Assembly: GCA_017394565.1 (NCBI GenBank)
Contig: JAFPXW010000096.1
Span: 1-5,546, forward strand
Direction: 5' to 3'
Origin: Oscillospiraceae bacterium
GTDB taxonomy: Bacteria; Bacillota; Clostridia; Oscillospirales; Ruminococcaceae
Length of the DNA stretch: 5,546 nt
Shown: positions 5,426-5,546 of the stretch, one piece after another
How the letters are laid out: each line of letters begins with the position of its first letter
Numbering within the stretch: position 1 is the first letter of the stretch
Translations under genes and position numbers: made by a program
Notes under the pieces: generated by a model
Told to the model about the DNA's origin: nothing
The model's input: the letters and a program-made list of their open reading frames with translations, nothing else
Database searches by the model: none

Positions 5426-5454
5426 TTGACAAACGGCGGAAAGTGTGGTATAAT
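5426..5454 (+). promoter_or_regulatory. Consensus sigma-A promoter of the tRNA gene
   Basis: TTGACA (5426-5431), a 17-base spacer and TATAAT (5449-5454) match the housekeeping consensus exactly. TG at 5446-5447 also makes an extended -10 box. The start would be near 5461, about 12 bases before the tRNA. Such a strong promoter suits a stable RNA gene and shows that the tRNA is transcribed independently of the sigma cassette. Confidence 0.93.
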
Positions 5455-5472
5455 ATCAGAGTTGAAGGAAAT

Positions 5473-5545
5473 GCACCATTAGCTCAGTTGGTAGAGCAAC
5501 TGACTCTTAATCAGTGGGTCCTGGGTTCGAGTCCCCGATGGTGCA
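5473..5545 (+). tRNA. tRNA-Lys (anticodon CUU)
   Basis: A full cloverleaf of 73 bases. The acceptor stem is 5473-5479 with 5538-5544, and A5545 is the discriminator base. The D-stem is GCTC/GAGC (5482-5485/5494-5497). The anticodon stem is 5499-5503/5511-5515 with loop CTCTTAA, giving anticodon CTT at 5506-5508, which reads the lysine codon AAG. The T-arm is 5521-5537 with TTCGAGT as loop. T5522 faces C5536, a mismatch in the T-stem. The last base of the window is C, consistent with an encoded CCA end cut off by the window edge. Confidence 0.95.
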
Positions 5546-5546
5546 C

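Noticed and set aside
5318..5472. Small gene between the second cassette and the tRNA
   Set aside because: No open frame with a start codon and ribosome binding site is seen. The space is accounted for by the hairpins and the tRNA promoter.

Overview
The window looks like chromosomal DNA of a clostridial Bacillota, probably of the Ruminococcus/Oscillospiraceae type. This is inferred from the moderately GC-rich coding sequence, the strong GGAGG ribosome binding sites, the style of the sigma factors (for example the IPP...LKAYLARIARN stretch in the first one) and the hairpin-rich intergenic DNA. No marker here fixes the species.

All four protein genes are on the + strand and form two successive cassettes of the same design. 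Each has an ECF-type sigma factor of exactly 185 residues followed by a single-pass membrane protein that is probably its anti-sigma partner and sensor. Cassette 1 is the sigma gene at 379-936 and a 745-residue membrane protein at 926-3163, overlapping by 11 bases. It ends at a clear intrinsic terminator (3213-3248). Cassette 2 is the sigma gene at 3480-4037 and a 415-residue membrane protein at 4070-5317. A long hairpin without a T-tract follows it. The last element is a tRNA-Lys(CUU) gene behind a promoter with perfect consensus boxes.

The two membrane proteins differ in their outside parts but share an N-terminal helix of similar sequence at the same residue positions and an identical PAEEVGGE motif just before the membrane segment. 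Neither has the zinc-binding HxxxCxxC motif of classic anti-sigma factors. The expected working is that the cytoplasmic N-terminus holds the sigma factor at the membrane until the outer domain senses a signal. The signal cannot be read from the sequence. The outer part of the first protein seems to be four diverged copies of one module.

Both spaces in front of the sigma genes (1-378 and 3164-3479) have no credible gene and are packed with short perfect hairpins, most with loops of 3-4 bases. These arrays, the shared anti-sigma motif and the repeated module are the least ordinary parts of the window. I see no CRISPR array, insertion sequence, phage gene or other defence system.
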